Shown: positions 1 through 5,290 of the stretch, piece by piece | How the letters are laid out: each line of letters starts with the position of its first letter | Numbering within the stretch: the first letter of the stretch is position 1 | Source of the DNA: Pseudomonadota bacterium | GTDB taxonomy: Bacteria > Pseudomonadota > Gammaproteobacteria > Halothiobacillales > Halothiobacillaceae | Direction of reading: 5' to 3' | DNA length: 5,480 bases | NCBI GenBank assembly: GCA_021795795.1 | Contig: JAJYPA010000545.1 | Coordinates: 1 to 5,480, forward strand | The notes under the pieces: generated by a model | The model's input: the letters and a program-made list of their open reading frames with translations, nothing else | What the model was told of the DNA's origin: nothing | Database searches by the model: none | Translations under genes and position numbers: made by a program

Positions 1-168
1 GTTCCGTAATTGTGGTTCTGTTCCACCCAAGCGAGCGAGGCGACGGGCACTTTCCCGTTCAATCAAAGCACGCAGGGCCTCTTTTAAGAGGGCGCCACGG
101 TCTTCTACACCACAAAGAGCTTTGGCTTGGGCAAGAAGTTCATCGTCCAGATTGATCGTCGTTCGCAT
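1..168 (-). CDS. vapB: VapB-type antitoxin, partial at left edge
   Basis: The minus strand reads MRTTINLDDELLAQAKALCG from the ATG at 168, continuing through EALRALIERESARRLARLGG and running off the window after 56 codons without a stop. This is the typical start of the VapB antitoxin family: a short ribbon-helix-helix strand (RTTINLDDEL), then an ALxxALRALIERESARRLARLGG helix that leads into the toxin-binding tail. VapB represses its own promoter and neutralises a VapC PIN-domain RNase, whose gene would normally lie just downstream, here beyond the left edge. A GAGG lies 9 bases upstream of the ATG, and an inverted repeat is just before it. The family call is from recognisable sequence; whether the partner toxin is intact cannot be seen. 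Confidence 0.85.
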   Translation of the reverse strand, partial: MRTTINLDDELLAQAKALCGVEDRGALLKEALRALIERESARRLARLGGTEPQLRN

Positions 169-180
169 AAGAGGGAACCT

Positions 181-200
181 CATCATGGCATCACATGATG
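181..200. promoter_or_regulatory. Inverted repeat, candidate VapB operator
   Basis: CATCATG (181-187) and CATGATG (194-200) form a perfect 7-base inverted repeat around a 6-base spacer. It sits 13-32 bases upstream of the vapB start codon, where autoregulatory VapB operators are usually found. The operator role is inferred from position and symmetry only; no clear -35/-10 pair was identified. Confidence 0.5.
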
Positions 201-291
201 CTATTTTAGGTGATTGGTGCTGGTTTGTCATGGATTTGGTGCGCATGCGTCAGGAGGTTTGCATACTGGCTGCTCCTCCCATCCAGTATCA

Positions 292-483
292 TTACATCCC
301 CTGACTTAATTCGCGAGGCGGCGCAGCGACTGATACGTCCATCCGACTGTAAAGCATCTCCGCCTGCGTGATACTGGTGGTGTAGAGGCTTTCCAGCGGT
401 TGGCTGGCTATCCAGGAGATCACTTGTTCCGATGGAGAGGGCCGAAGCAATTCGGAAACAGCATTGGTATCCAGGATAATCAT
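292..483 (-). pseudogene. VapC-like PIN-domain toxin, truncated
   Basis: From the ATG at 483 the minus strand encodes 63 residues beginning MIILDTNAVSELLRPSPSEQ, followed by WIASQPLESLYTTSITQAEM. This is the N-terminal half of a FitB/VapC-type PIN domain, with the first acidic residues in place: Asp5 of LDTN, Glu11 of SELL and Glu42 of the ITQAEM helix. The family is normally about 135-140 residues, and the C-terminal metal-binding Asp motif (usually DAQIAA) is absent. After LY the protein changes to an unrelated 18-residue tail and stops at 292, and I found no good continuation in the other frames. There is no ribosome binding site before 483 and no cognate antitoxin immediately upstream. 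The open frame extends upstream of 483, but that part belongs to the phospholipase-D-like remnant. It is almost certainly non-functional as an RNase. Confidence 0.75.
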
Positions 484-524
484 TGCAGGCAACTTAACAC
501 TCGTTATGAAACAAACCAGAACGG

Positions 525-720
525 CGGCAGGGCAATCAAGATTGGCAGTACCGATTTCCACCTCGTGACCGGACACCACGCACTTGGCGTGGTCGAAACG
601 ATAGTACCATCACCGGCCTCAAAGCGTGAGGGTGCCCAGTGCAGCGTAGCACCCGTTTCCCGGACAGTCCGCGCCTCTTGGCATAGCATCCATGGTTTGA
701 TGCCATAGGGATTCCAATAA
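525..720 (-). pseudogene. Phospholipase-D-like (HKD) protein remnant, frameshifted
   Basis: The minus-strand frame at 541-594 reads HAKCVVSGHEVEIGTAN. This fits the HxKxxxx(D)…G(S/T)xN signature of phospholipase-D superfamily proteins, with Gly where the Asp is usual. It is preceded in the same frame by YYRFD, and then by a stop at 613-615. Just upstream, in a different frame (about 606-720), lies NPYGIKPWMLCQEARTVRE and then TGATLHWAPSRFEAGDG, the kind of segment that comes before an HKD motif in this family. A one- or two-base change near 606-612 would join the two as …GDG-YYRFDHAK…. After GTANLDCPAA the similarity fades and the frame runs into the VapC remnant. The superfamily includes cardiolipin synthases and PLD-type nucleases; the subfamily cannot be decided. 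The second HKD copy and both ends are missing. Confidence 0.55.
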
Positions 721-871
721 TGGCTATATGATCGCTCTAAAAGCGCGGTGTCTTTCCTTGGAGCGAGAGCCGACTTTACGGTCTTCCACCGCGTCCATAT
801 CCGGGCGGCGGGTGTGCGGAAGTTGAAAATACCCTATAGTATTGAATCATTATCTTAAGGACCGGAGAGAT

Positions 872-1762
872 ATGGATGTGGTGAGGCCAGAGCCTTTTTA
901 TGCAAAGCTGGATGTGGACATCAAGGCCATTCTCCTGGCCCAGATCCGCAACCTCTGGACGCATACATCCACGGCGATCGAAGGGAACAGCCTCACACTC
1001 GGCGATACCACCTTCATCCTGGAGGAAGGTCTTACCGTTGCCGGCAAACCCCTTCGTGATCATCAGGAAATCTATGGCCATGCCAAAGCCATAGAGATTG
1101 TCTACGCATTGATGGATAAGCAATCCCTGCAGGAGGAGGATTTGTTTGCGCTGCATCGCGCCGTACTGACTGAATCGGTAATAGATATCTACAAGCCTGT
1201 AGGCAAGTGGAAAAATGAATCCAATTTCACCAATTACATCGGCAGTGATGGCCGGCAACACCTGCGAGAGTTTCCAGCGCCAAAGAAAATTACCTTATTG
1301 ATGGATCAGTGGTTGGAAAGGGTGAACCGTTATTGTGCAACACCGTTAGCGCAGATCGATGCGGTATCAGCATATGCGAATTTGCATCTCGACTTTGTCT
1401 CGATCCATCCTTTTTTTGATGGTAATGGCCGGGTAGCGCGACTGGTTTCTAATCTTCCCGTTTTGCGCTCAGGTTTTCCGCCCATTGTAGTGCCTACCGA
1501 AGCCCGTCAGGAATACAAACGATCGATATCGGACTACCAGGCCACGATCCCAGCGCTTGAGTCCTTGGAAAACTTGACAGATCTGCCGGACAATCTGGAA
1601 AGAGCGTATTTTAGGGGGCTGTGTCGTGGCTATTGGGAACCTACGCAGGCATTGTTGCGGGAAGCAATGGAAATGCAGGGAAAAAGGGGTGTAGAACGAA
1701 CATCTGCTCTGGAGCCGAAGTACGAAGAAGACCATGATACAGGTGATGATTTCGGCAGATAG
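872..1762 (+). CDS. Fic-domain protein (class II type), probable AMP transferase
   Basis: This encodes 296 residues with a complete Fic core: HPFFDGNGRVAR at residues 179-190 matches HPFx(D/E)GNGRxxR, the motif carrying the catalytic His and the ATP-phosphate-binding loop. An N-terminal STAIEGN at 33-39 fits the (S/T)xxxE(G/N) autoinhibitory motif whose Glu blocks ATP binding; its place before the core marks class II. A GKWKNESNFT flap segment lies near 111-120. Such enzymes usually transfer AMP from ATP to a hydroxyl side chain of a target protein; the target here is unknown. The tail after about residue 270 is charged and probably disordered. I chose the ATG at 872, with GGAG and AAGGA just upstream, over an in-frame TTG at 842. 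No partner antitoxin gene is adjacent, in keeping with inhibition in cis. Fic genes of this kind are common in genomic islands. Confidence 0.9.
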   Translation: MDVVRPEPFYAKLDVDIKAILLAQIRNLWTHTSTAIEGNSLTLGDTTFILEEGLTVAGKPLRDHQEIYGHAKAIEIVYALMDKQSLQEEDLFALHRAVLTESVIDIYKPVGKWKNESNFTNYIGSDGRQHLREFPAPKKITLLMDQWLERVNRYCATPLAQIDAVSAYANLHLDFVSIHPFFDGNGRVARLVSNLPVLRSGFPPIVVPTEARQEYKRSISDYQATIPALESLENLTDLPDNLERAYFRGLCRGYWEPTQALLREAMEMQGKRGVERTSALEPKYEEDHDTGDDFGR

Positions 1763-2113
1763 CACCTATCTTTTCTCAGAAAAATGTAACCGTGTTTTCC
1801 CCTATGACCGATGCGGACCCCAAAATAACGCCCGAGGACACACGGCCTACAAGCAACGTCTTTATCAGAAACACCAGAGAAAATACAAGTTTTGGGGGAC
1901 CTATGCCGGCAAATACGGATAATAGGTCTCTCCCATAAAATCCTCGACACCACAAAATCCTCACCTTGACATTATCAGCGGCAAAGCCACCACAGAACCG
2001 CGCAAGACGGGTGATGAATAAGACTTACAAAATCAGCGGGGCAGACGATAGGACAGACGTTGCCTACCATATAAAATAAATCACTTAAATATCATTATCT
2101 TACTTCTTTTATA
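1763..2113. other. Gene-free stretch between Fic gene and tRNA fragment
   Basis: About 350 bases contain no convincing gene. The best small frame is 1804-1938 (+), 44 residues starting MTDADPKITPEDTRPTSNVF, but it has no ribosome binding site and no family I recognise. In another frame an open tail ending PHLDIISGKATTEPRKTGDE stops near 2019. The two may be pieces of a decayed gene. A short tandem repeat lies inside the stretch. No hairpin with a T run was seen after the Fic stop. Confidence 0.5.
1933..1962. repeat. Imperfect tandem repeat, 17-base period
   Basis: CCATAAAATCCTC (1933-1945) recurs as CCACAAAATCCTC (1950-1962) with a single mismatch and a 17-base period. It lies about 150 bases from the tRNA fragment. 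No function can be assigned. Confidence 0.5.
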
Positions 2114-2172
2114 TGGCGGAGAGGGTGGGATTCGAACCCACGTGGGGTTGCCCCCCATCCGATTTCGAGTCA
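2114..2172 (-). tRNA. tRNA-Ser(CGA) 3' fragment, candidate attachment site
   Basis: Read on the minus strand, this is the 3' part of a serine tRNA. It contains anticodon loop CTCGAAA (anticodon CGA at 2165-2167), the 3' anticodon-stem strand TCGGA, and a long variable arm built on TGGGG/CCCCA. The T arm is GTGGG-TTCGAAT-CCCAC, and the 3' acceptor strand CCTCTCC is followed by G and CCA at 2114-2116. The long variable arm and the GGAGAGG-type acceptor partner are typical of tRNA-Ser. The 5' half is absent: beyond 2170 the bases fit the anticodon stem only in part, and no D arm (GCCGAG-like) or acceptor 5' strand follows. A fragment of this kind is what tyrosine-recombinase integration into a tRNA 3' end leaves at the distal element end, so the element would lie at higher coordinates. 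Confidence 0.8.
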
Positions 2173-2174
2173 GT

Positions 2175-2465
2175 TTTTACCCCTTTTCGCATCAACTACT
2201 TACCAATTATTTCACTGCAATAACAAGGTGTTATGTATACTGCCATTCCCTGATATTCCGCCATATTCCCGTTCTCAGTGTGCTGCAATTGTGCTGCAAA
2301 GGTTTTGGGTCAGAGGGTTCTTGGCTAGCGGCACTGAAAAAATATTTCTCGCCAACCTCAAAAAACCCATGATCCATTGTATTTATTGGCTTTTTATTAG
2401 CTTCACGGCGTTAAAGCAACCAACGTGGCGTTATGCACCACATTGATTTTACTTACAAATCATGG
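2175..2465. other. Gene-free stretch next to the tRNA fragment
   Basis: About 290 AT-leaning bases with no supported gene on either strand. No integrase frame or remnant was recognised. It holds the phased short repeats described separately, and its right end leads into the promoter of the replication operon. Its position inside the tRNA fragment suggests it is the attachment-site arm of an integrative element. Confidence 0.45.
2245..2299. repeat. Helically phased short repeats, candidate integrase/excisionase arm sites
   Basis: ATTCC occurs at 2245, 2255 and 2265, an exact 10-base period, within CATTCCC, TATTCCG and TATTCCC. Next comes TGTGCTGCAA at 2279-2288 and again at 2290-2299, an 11-base period. 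Repeats spaced by one DNA turn and 75-185 bases from a tRNA attachment core resemble arm-type binding sites of tyrosine recombinases or their directionality factors. That role is an inference; replication-protein or regulator sites are alternatives. Confidence 0.4.
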
Positions 2466-2493
2466 TTGACACTGGCGCATGGAGCGATATGCT
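2466..2493 (+). promoter_or_regulatory. Predicted sigma70 promoter of the replication operon
   Basis: A consensus -35 TTGACA (2466-2471) is separated by 16 bases from TATGCT (2488-2493), a 4/6 match to the -10 box. Transcription would begin near 2500, leaving a leader of about 100-140 bases before the first start codon. It is the best-placed promoter for the downstream regulator and primase genes. Confidence 0.55.
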
Positions 2494-2530
2494 GGCCTCA
2501 GGGTGCCGCTCATTCTTCCAAAATGCGCGG

Positions 2531-2549
2531 GCCGGGTCGGAAACCCGGC
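2531..2549. promoter_or_regulatory. Leader hairpin 1
   Basis: GCCGGGT (2531-2537) pairs with ACCCGGC (2543-2549) across a CGGAA loop, a perfect 7-base GC-rich stem. No T run follows, so it does not look like a terminator. In the leader of a ColE2-type rep operon a hairpin could take part in antisense-RNA copy control, but no antisense promoter was identified. Confidence 0.5.
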
Positions 2550-2570
2550 GCTTTCCGTCCAGGGCCACCC

Positions 2571-2594
2571 CCCGCTTAAACATAAATAAGCGGG
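2571..2594. promoter_or_regulatory. Leader hairpin 2 next to the first start codon
   Basis: CCCGCTTA (2571-2578) pairs with TAAGCGGG (2587-2594) around an 8-base A-rich loop (AACATAAA). The 3' arm ends three bases before the ATG at 2598 and contains the only purine-rich Shine-Dalgarno-like bases for that start. Folding could therefore mask translation initiation. Confidence 0.5.
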
Positions 2595-2597
2595 ACA

Positions 2598-3242
2598 ATG
2601 AAAGGGACGTCGCGGGCAACTAATCAGACGGTAGCAATCATGGAAAAAACTGCAGAACAACTTGCTTACGAAGCAGAAAACATAGAATTTGAATTAGCAA
2701 ACGCGCTTAGCCCTGATATTCAGGTAATCAATGGCAAGGTCGTCCATACGACCGTGCAAAAGGAAACCCATGAAATCAAGCGGCTCAGACACATTCAGGC
2801 CCAAATCATTCAAGAAAAAATATTGCTGAAAAAATCTGTTAACAGCAATGATAAGGCTGTTACCGTTGAGCCTTGCGCGCGGCGCAGCCAAAATAGGCGC
2901 GGCAGAGGCGAGGGTGCCCGCAGCAGCGCGGCCAGCGGCGATGGCAACCCTGACCCAGAGCCGGCCCGACCGATACAACTTTTAGATCAATCTTCACTTG
3001 CTGATCTTCTTGGAATCAGCAAAAAAACCCTACAAAACCTGTACAGCAGTACTCCTCATCTTCTCCCCCAAGCAATATCTGTCCCGGGAGCCAGAGGCCC
3101 CAGGTGGACAGCCGCCAGTGTTCAATCCTGGCTCCAAAGCCGCTCGCAACACATCGCTAAACCTGCACCCCGCCCCGCAAAGCGCAAAGCAGGACGGCCC
3201 CGGATTGCATTGGCGGTTGGCGGGGGTCGACATGCCTGCTGA
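2598..3242 (+). CDS. Helix-turn-helix protein upstream of rep, putative replication regulator
   Basis: This encodes 214 residues from the ATG at 2598, or 200 from an in-frame ATG at 2640 (MEKTAEQLAYEAEN…). Neither start has a strong Shine-Dalgarno, so the choice is open. Residues about 15-80 are charged and helix-prone (AEQLAYEAENIEFELANAL, then HEIKRLRHIQAQIIQEKILL), possibly a coiled coil. Residues 94-125 are a low-complexity Arg/Gly/Ser/Ala linker in unusually GC-rich DNA. Residues 127-182 (LADLLGISKKTLQNLYSS through GPRWTAASVQSWLQS) resemble an AlpA/HTH_17-type helix-turn-helix with a winged end. The tail has a basic KRKAGRPR, similar to an AT hook. The stop overlaps the rep start by 11 bases, so the two genes are probably translationally coupled. 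The likely role is DNA-binding control or assistance of replication at this replicon. I do not recognise a named family for the whole protein. Confidence 0.8.
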   Translation: MKGTSRATNQTVAIMEKTAEQLAYEAENIEFELANALSPDIQVINGKVVHTTVQKETHEIKRLRHIQAQIIQEKILLKKSVNSNDKAVTVEPCARRSQNRRGRGEGARSSAASGDGNPDPEPARPIQLLDQSSLADLLGISKKTLQNLYSSTPHLLPQAISVPGARGPRWTAASVQSWLQSRSQHIAKPAPRPAKRKAGRPRIALAVGGGRHAC

Positions 3243-4380
3243 CCCCACCACATCCAAAAAAAACTGGGGTTCCATCCTCAAGCGCAATAATGCCCTGACG
3301 AGAGACAATATTCGACGCGCCCTGAAGCAGTGCAATGATGATACCGACCGCGATGTCCTGCTGAAGGAGATGGACCAGTTTGATGCCAGGTATCACGGCA
3401 ACAGAAAGGCCAAAACACGCAAAGGCTTCGGCGTCCGTAATCAGCAGCGACAGATGCCGCACGAGCATCATTTTTTTGTCGAGCATTTACCGAAAAAACC
3501 TTATTGCACCAACGACTTGGCATCCGGCCTGAAAGTACGGGCAGCGCAACAGGCGCTTGCCTATCGGTATCCGCAATATAACAGCCCAGCGACGGTTTGG
3601 TCCGTCGCACAAGATATAGACCGCCCCGTAGATGATGAATACTTTGATCTGCGGGGTGCCCCAAGGCCTAATTGTGTTGCAAAAAACACGGAAAATGGAC
3701 ATGCACATGCTTTGTATTTTTTGGCCGCTGGCGTATGTCGCGCTAGCGCCGGACGCCTAAAGCCTTTGCGGTACTTGGCAGCAATCGAAGGCGCACTTTG
3801 CCATAGGTTGGATGCTGACCCCAGTTTTGCTGGATTGGTCACAAAAAACCCATTGCATCCATCGTGGGAAACACTGGTGGTACATGACCACTTATGGACG
3901 CTGGAAGAGCTGGCCGCACCGCTGGATTTGTCGGCGTCAGCGAACGAGAAGGCATATCGCGATTCCGGCGTCGGTCGGAATGTCACGACGTTCGATACTG
4001 TCCGTTTGTGGGCGTATTCGGCGATTCGAGACTTTTGGGGACCGGGTGGCTTTGAGCGGTGGCACAGATCTGTTTCTCAAAAAATTGCAGAGGTAAATTG
4101 CCAGTTTCCTACACCCTTGCCGCCCGCCGAATGCAAGGCCATTGCAAAGAGCATTGCTGGTTGGACTTGGAAACGGATTACGCCCGATGGCTTGCGGGAG
4201 CTCATACAACGCACGCATACGCCAGAGGTGCAGGCTGAGAGGGGCAGGAAGGCTATCAACCAGGCAGCCGCAGGTGTTCCAGTGGGCAAGCTCGCAGAAC
4301 ATCCAGAGAAGGCTTACGGGCGTCTGCTAGGCTTATGCAAGCCCAGGGTAAGAGCACACGGCAGATCGGTAAGATTCTAG
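3232..4380 (+). CDS. rep: ColE2-type plasmid replicase/primase, C-terminus apparently frameshifted
   Basis: As read, 382 residues from the ATG at 3232, with GGGGG five bases upstream and the start overlapping the upstream gene. An open extension to 2998 is only the overlap with that gene. Residues about 80-220 match the Replicase family: FFVEHLPKKPYC, WSVAQDIDR with two Asp (128, 130), a PNCVAKNTENGHAHALY core and LVTKNPLHPSWET. Residues 245-315 look like a PriCT primase C-terminal domain (GRNVTTFDTVRLWAYSAIR … PPAECKAIAKSIAGWTWKRI). Proteins of this type bind the origin just after their own gene and make the short RNA primer that starts leading-strand synthesis by the host polymerase. After AINQAAAG (about residue 348) family resemblance ends, and the last ~34 residues look out of frame. 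The expected DNA-binding tail lies in another frame and ends at 4433. In this form, origin binding may be lost. Confidence 0.85.
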   Translation: MPADPTTSKKNWGSILKRNNALTRDNIRRALKQCNDDTDRDVLLKEMDQFDARYHGNRKAKTRKGFGVRNQQRQMPHEHHFFVEHLPKKPYCTNDLASGLKVRAAQQALAYRYPQYNSPATVWSVAQDIDRPVDDEYFDLRGAPRPNCVAKNTENGHAHALYFLAAGVCRASAGRLKPLRYLAAIEGALCHRLDADPSFAGLVTKNPLHPSWETLVVHDHLWTLEELAAPLDLSASANEKAYRDSGVGRNVTTFDTVRLWAYSAIRDFWGPGGFERWHRSVSQKIAEVNCQFPTPLPPAECKAIAKSIAGWTWKRITPDGLRELIQRTHTPEVQAERGRKAINQAAAGVPVGKLAEHPEKAYGRLLGLCKPRVRAHGRSVRF

Positions 4381-4433
4381 GCGTGGACCATGCAACCGTA
4401 GTCCGGTGGTTGGGCAACTATAGTGGTGCATGA
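4287..4433 (+). pseudogene. Out-of-frame C-terminal helix-turn-helix of the primase
   Basis: In the frame one base behind rep, the sequence reads QARRTSREGLRASARLMQAQ and then GKSTRQIGKILGVDHATVV, RWLGNYSGA, stop at 4431-4433. STRQIGKILGVDHATVVRW is a textbook helix-turn-helix, and a run of Arg/Ala before it is common at the C-terminus of ColE2-like replicases. That frame is open only from 4239 (TGA at 4236-4238), and the rep frame stops at 4378-4380, so the shift lies between them. One extra G in the GGG at 4284-4286 would read …AAAGVPVGQARRTS… and give a protein of 400 residues ending 4 bases before the origin sequence. It could be a real mutation or a sequencing error. No X-XXY-YYZ slippery heptamer was seen. 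Confidence 0.7.
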
Positions 4434-4437
4434 ACGG

Positions 4438-4470
4438 CCTATATCAGATAACAGCCCCATTTGAGGGGCC
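4438..4470 (+). other. ColE2-like replication origin candidate
   Basis: CCTATATCAGATAACAGC (4438-4455) leads into GCCCC (4454-4458), ATTTGA and GGGGC (4465-4469), a 5-base inverted repeat. From memory this closely resembles the minimal origin of ColE2 and ColE3, which carries a TCAGATAACAGC block followed by a short GC inverted repeat and lies directly downstream of rep. Here it begins 4 bases after the restored rep stop at 4433. Both position and sequence agree with the family of the adjacent primase. Rep would bind here and prime unidirectional synthesis. Confidence 0.75.
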
Positions 4471-4503
4471 GTCGCGCCCGCGACGGGCCCCCAAAAAGGG
4501 GGG
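4469..4503. repeat. Competing GC-rich hairpins after the origin
   Basis: CCGTCGCG (4469-4476) pairs with CGCGACGG (4479-4486) across a 2-base loop. It can be lengthened by GGGG (4465-4468) with CCCC near 4488-4491 around a bulged G. Separately, CCCCC (4488-4492), AAAAA and GGGGG form another stem-loop. These share strands with the origin repeat, so the structures are mutually exclusive. No T run follows on the plus strand. Confidence 0.5.
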
Positions 4504-4604
4504 TGTCAGGGGGAATTTTCTTGTTCGGGTCGGACTTACTTTTCGTCAATCAAACTTACAAGGGGTGCTGGACCAATCGAGTCCCAAAAAGTCCGGCAAG
4601 GAAA

Positions 4605-5048
4605 CTAAGCCGCAACCATCGTTTGCCGTTGATCTTCGATGATGATTCCCGCGCCAAGGACCGTCAGAGCCGCGATGACTCCGTCAATACGAGATGCGTG
4701 ATCCATATCCACCAGGCGGCGAACCGCGCCTTCGGAGATGTTCAGACGACGCGCAAGCTCCGCGTTGCCTATGCCTTCATCCCGCATGGCTGCCCGCAGC
4801 GCGAGCTTGGCGGCCGCCAGCGCCGCCACCGGCACCAGGTATTCACCGTGCAAAGGGATGGATGGAGCGGGGATCTTTCGGCCTTCCAAGACGTAGCCCG
4901 CCAAGGCCGCACCCAGCGCATCGCTCATGGCCAGCAGCGCCTCTTTTTCAGTGGCTCCGCTGGTTAGGGCTTCGGGAATATCACGCACGGAGGCGACCAC
5001 CTCGCCATCATCATCTCGCATTAGGGTCACAGGGTAGACATATCGCAT
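4605..5048 (-). CDS. hicB: HicB family antitoxin
   Basis: This encodes 147 residues starting MRYVYPVTLMRDDDGEVVAS, with AAGGAG six bases upstream of the ATG. Residues 1-60 form the HicB fold that wraps the toxin (the DDDGEVVASVRDIPEALTSG strand-turn and a TEKEALLAMSDALGAAL helix). Residues about 82-137 are a helix-turn-helix (RAAMRDEGIGNAELARRLNI, then SEGAVRRLVD and IDGVIAALTVLG), as in the longer HicB proteins that bind DNA through an HTH rather than a ribbon-helix-helix. It neutralises HicA and should repress the operon. It starts 11 bases after the HicA stop, with its Shine-Dalgarno partly inside the gap, so toxin precedes antitoxin in the usual hic order. No terminator with a T run was identified beyond its stop. 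Confidence 0.92.
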   Translation of the reverse strand: MRYVYPVTLMRDDDGEVVASVRDIPEALTSGATEKEALLAMSDALGAALAGYVLEGRKIPAPSIPLHGEYLVPVAALAAAKLALRAAMRDEGIGNAELARRLNISEGAVRRLVDMDHASRIDGVIAALTVLGAGIIIEDQRQTMVAA

Positions 5049-5059
5049 ATCAAACTCCT

Positions 5060-5272
5060 TTATAGATTATCAGGGCTGATACCCAGTTGCAGACACATTG
5101 CTTTTAGTAAACCTATGCCGATCTCTTTCTTCCGGTCTTTGAGCGTAGTGAAACGGGTACCGTAGTAAAGGCGTCCATGGCTGCCGTTGCCGTGGTGTTT
5201 GTCGAAGCGCACTGATTGTCCGGTTTTCTGACCCAACCGCTTCACCCGCCTTTCAAATTCCGCCCCGGTCAT
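5060..5272 (-). CDS. hicA: HicA family mRNA interferase toxin
   Basis: From the ATG at 5272 there are 70 residues, MTGAEFERRVKRLGQKTGQS, then VRFDKHHGNGSHGRLYYGTR, FTTLKDRKKEIG and LLKAMCLQLGISPDNL. This is the compact double-stranded-RNA-binding-like fold of HicA, with the GSHG motif holding the catalytic His32. HicA cleaves mRNA and tmRNA when HicB is lost, so on a mobile replicon the pair acts as an addiction or stabilisation module. In-frame ATGs at 5290, 5314 and 5335 would lengthen the protein, but the family begins at the M-x-x-x-EF helix. The 5314 codon also lies inside the operator palindrome. The Shine-Dalgarno before 5272 is weak (CGGA), which is not unusual for a toxin. Confidence 0.92.
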   Translation of the reverse strand: MTGAEFERRVKRLGQKTGQSVRFDKHHGNGSHGRLYYGTRFTTLKDRKKEIGIGLLKAMCLQLGISPDNL

Positions 5273-5290
5273 CGCGCACGTCCGATCCAT

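Noticed and set aside
400..708. Plus-strand open frame of 102 residues over the VapC and PLD remnants
   Set aside because: It has no ribosome binding site or family resemblance, and the opposite strand carries recognisable protein motifs.
842..871. TTG start for the Fic gene ten codons earlier
   Set aside because: The ATG at 872 has a better Shine-Dalgarno, and the extra residues add nothing recognisable.
1966..1994. TTGACA at 1966-1971 as a promoter
   Set aside because: No acceptable -10 box lies 15-19 bases downstream (ACCACA at the 17-base spacing), and no gene follows.
2114..2240. A complete tRNA-Ser gene
   Set aside because: The minus-strand sequence 5' of the anticodon loop has no D arm or matching acceptor strand, so only the 3' part is present.
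2529..2600. Leader hairpins as a rho-independent terminator
   Set aside because: Neither stem is followed by a T run on either strand in the right place, and a promoter and operon flank them.
2998..3231. Longer start for the primase, giving 460 residues
   Set aside because: This part overlaps the upstream HTH gene in another frame and has no Replicase-family character. The ATG at 3232 has a GGGGG upstream and begins a plausible N-terminus.
4270..4330. Programmed -1 ribosomal frameshifting in rep
   Set aside because: No X-XXY-YYZ slippery heptamer in the rep frame and no obvious downstream stimulator; a simple one-base loss explains the shift better.
4461..4967. Plus-strand open frame of 168 residues
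   Set aside because: It is antisense to hicB over most of its length, and its protein is low-complexity and unlike any family, whereas HicB is clear on the other strand.
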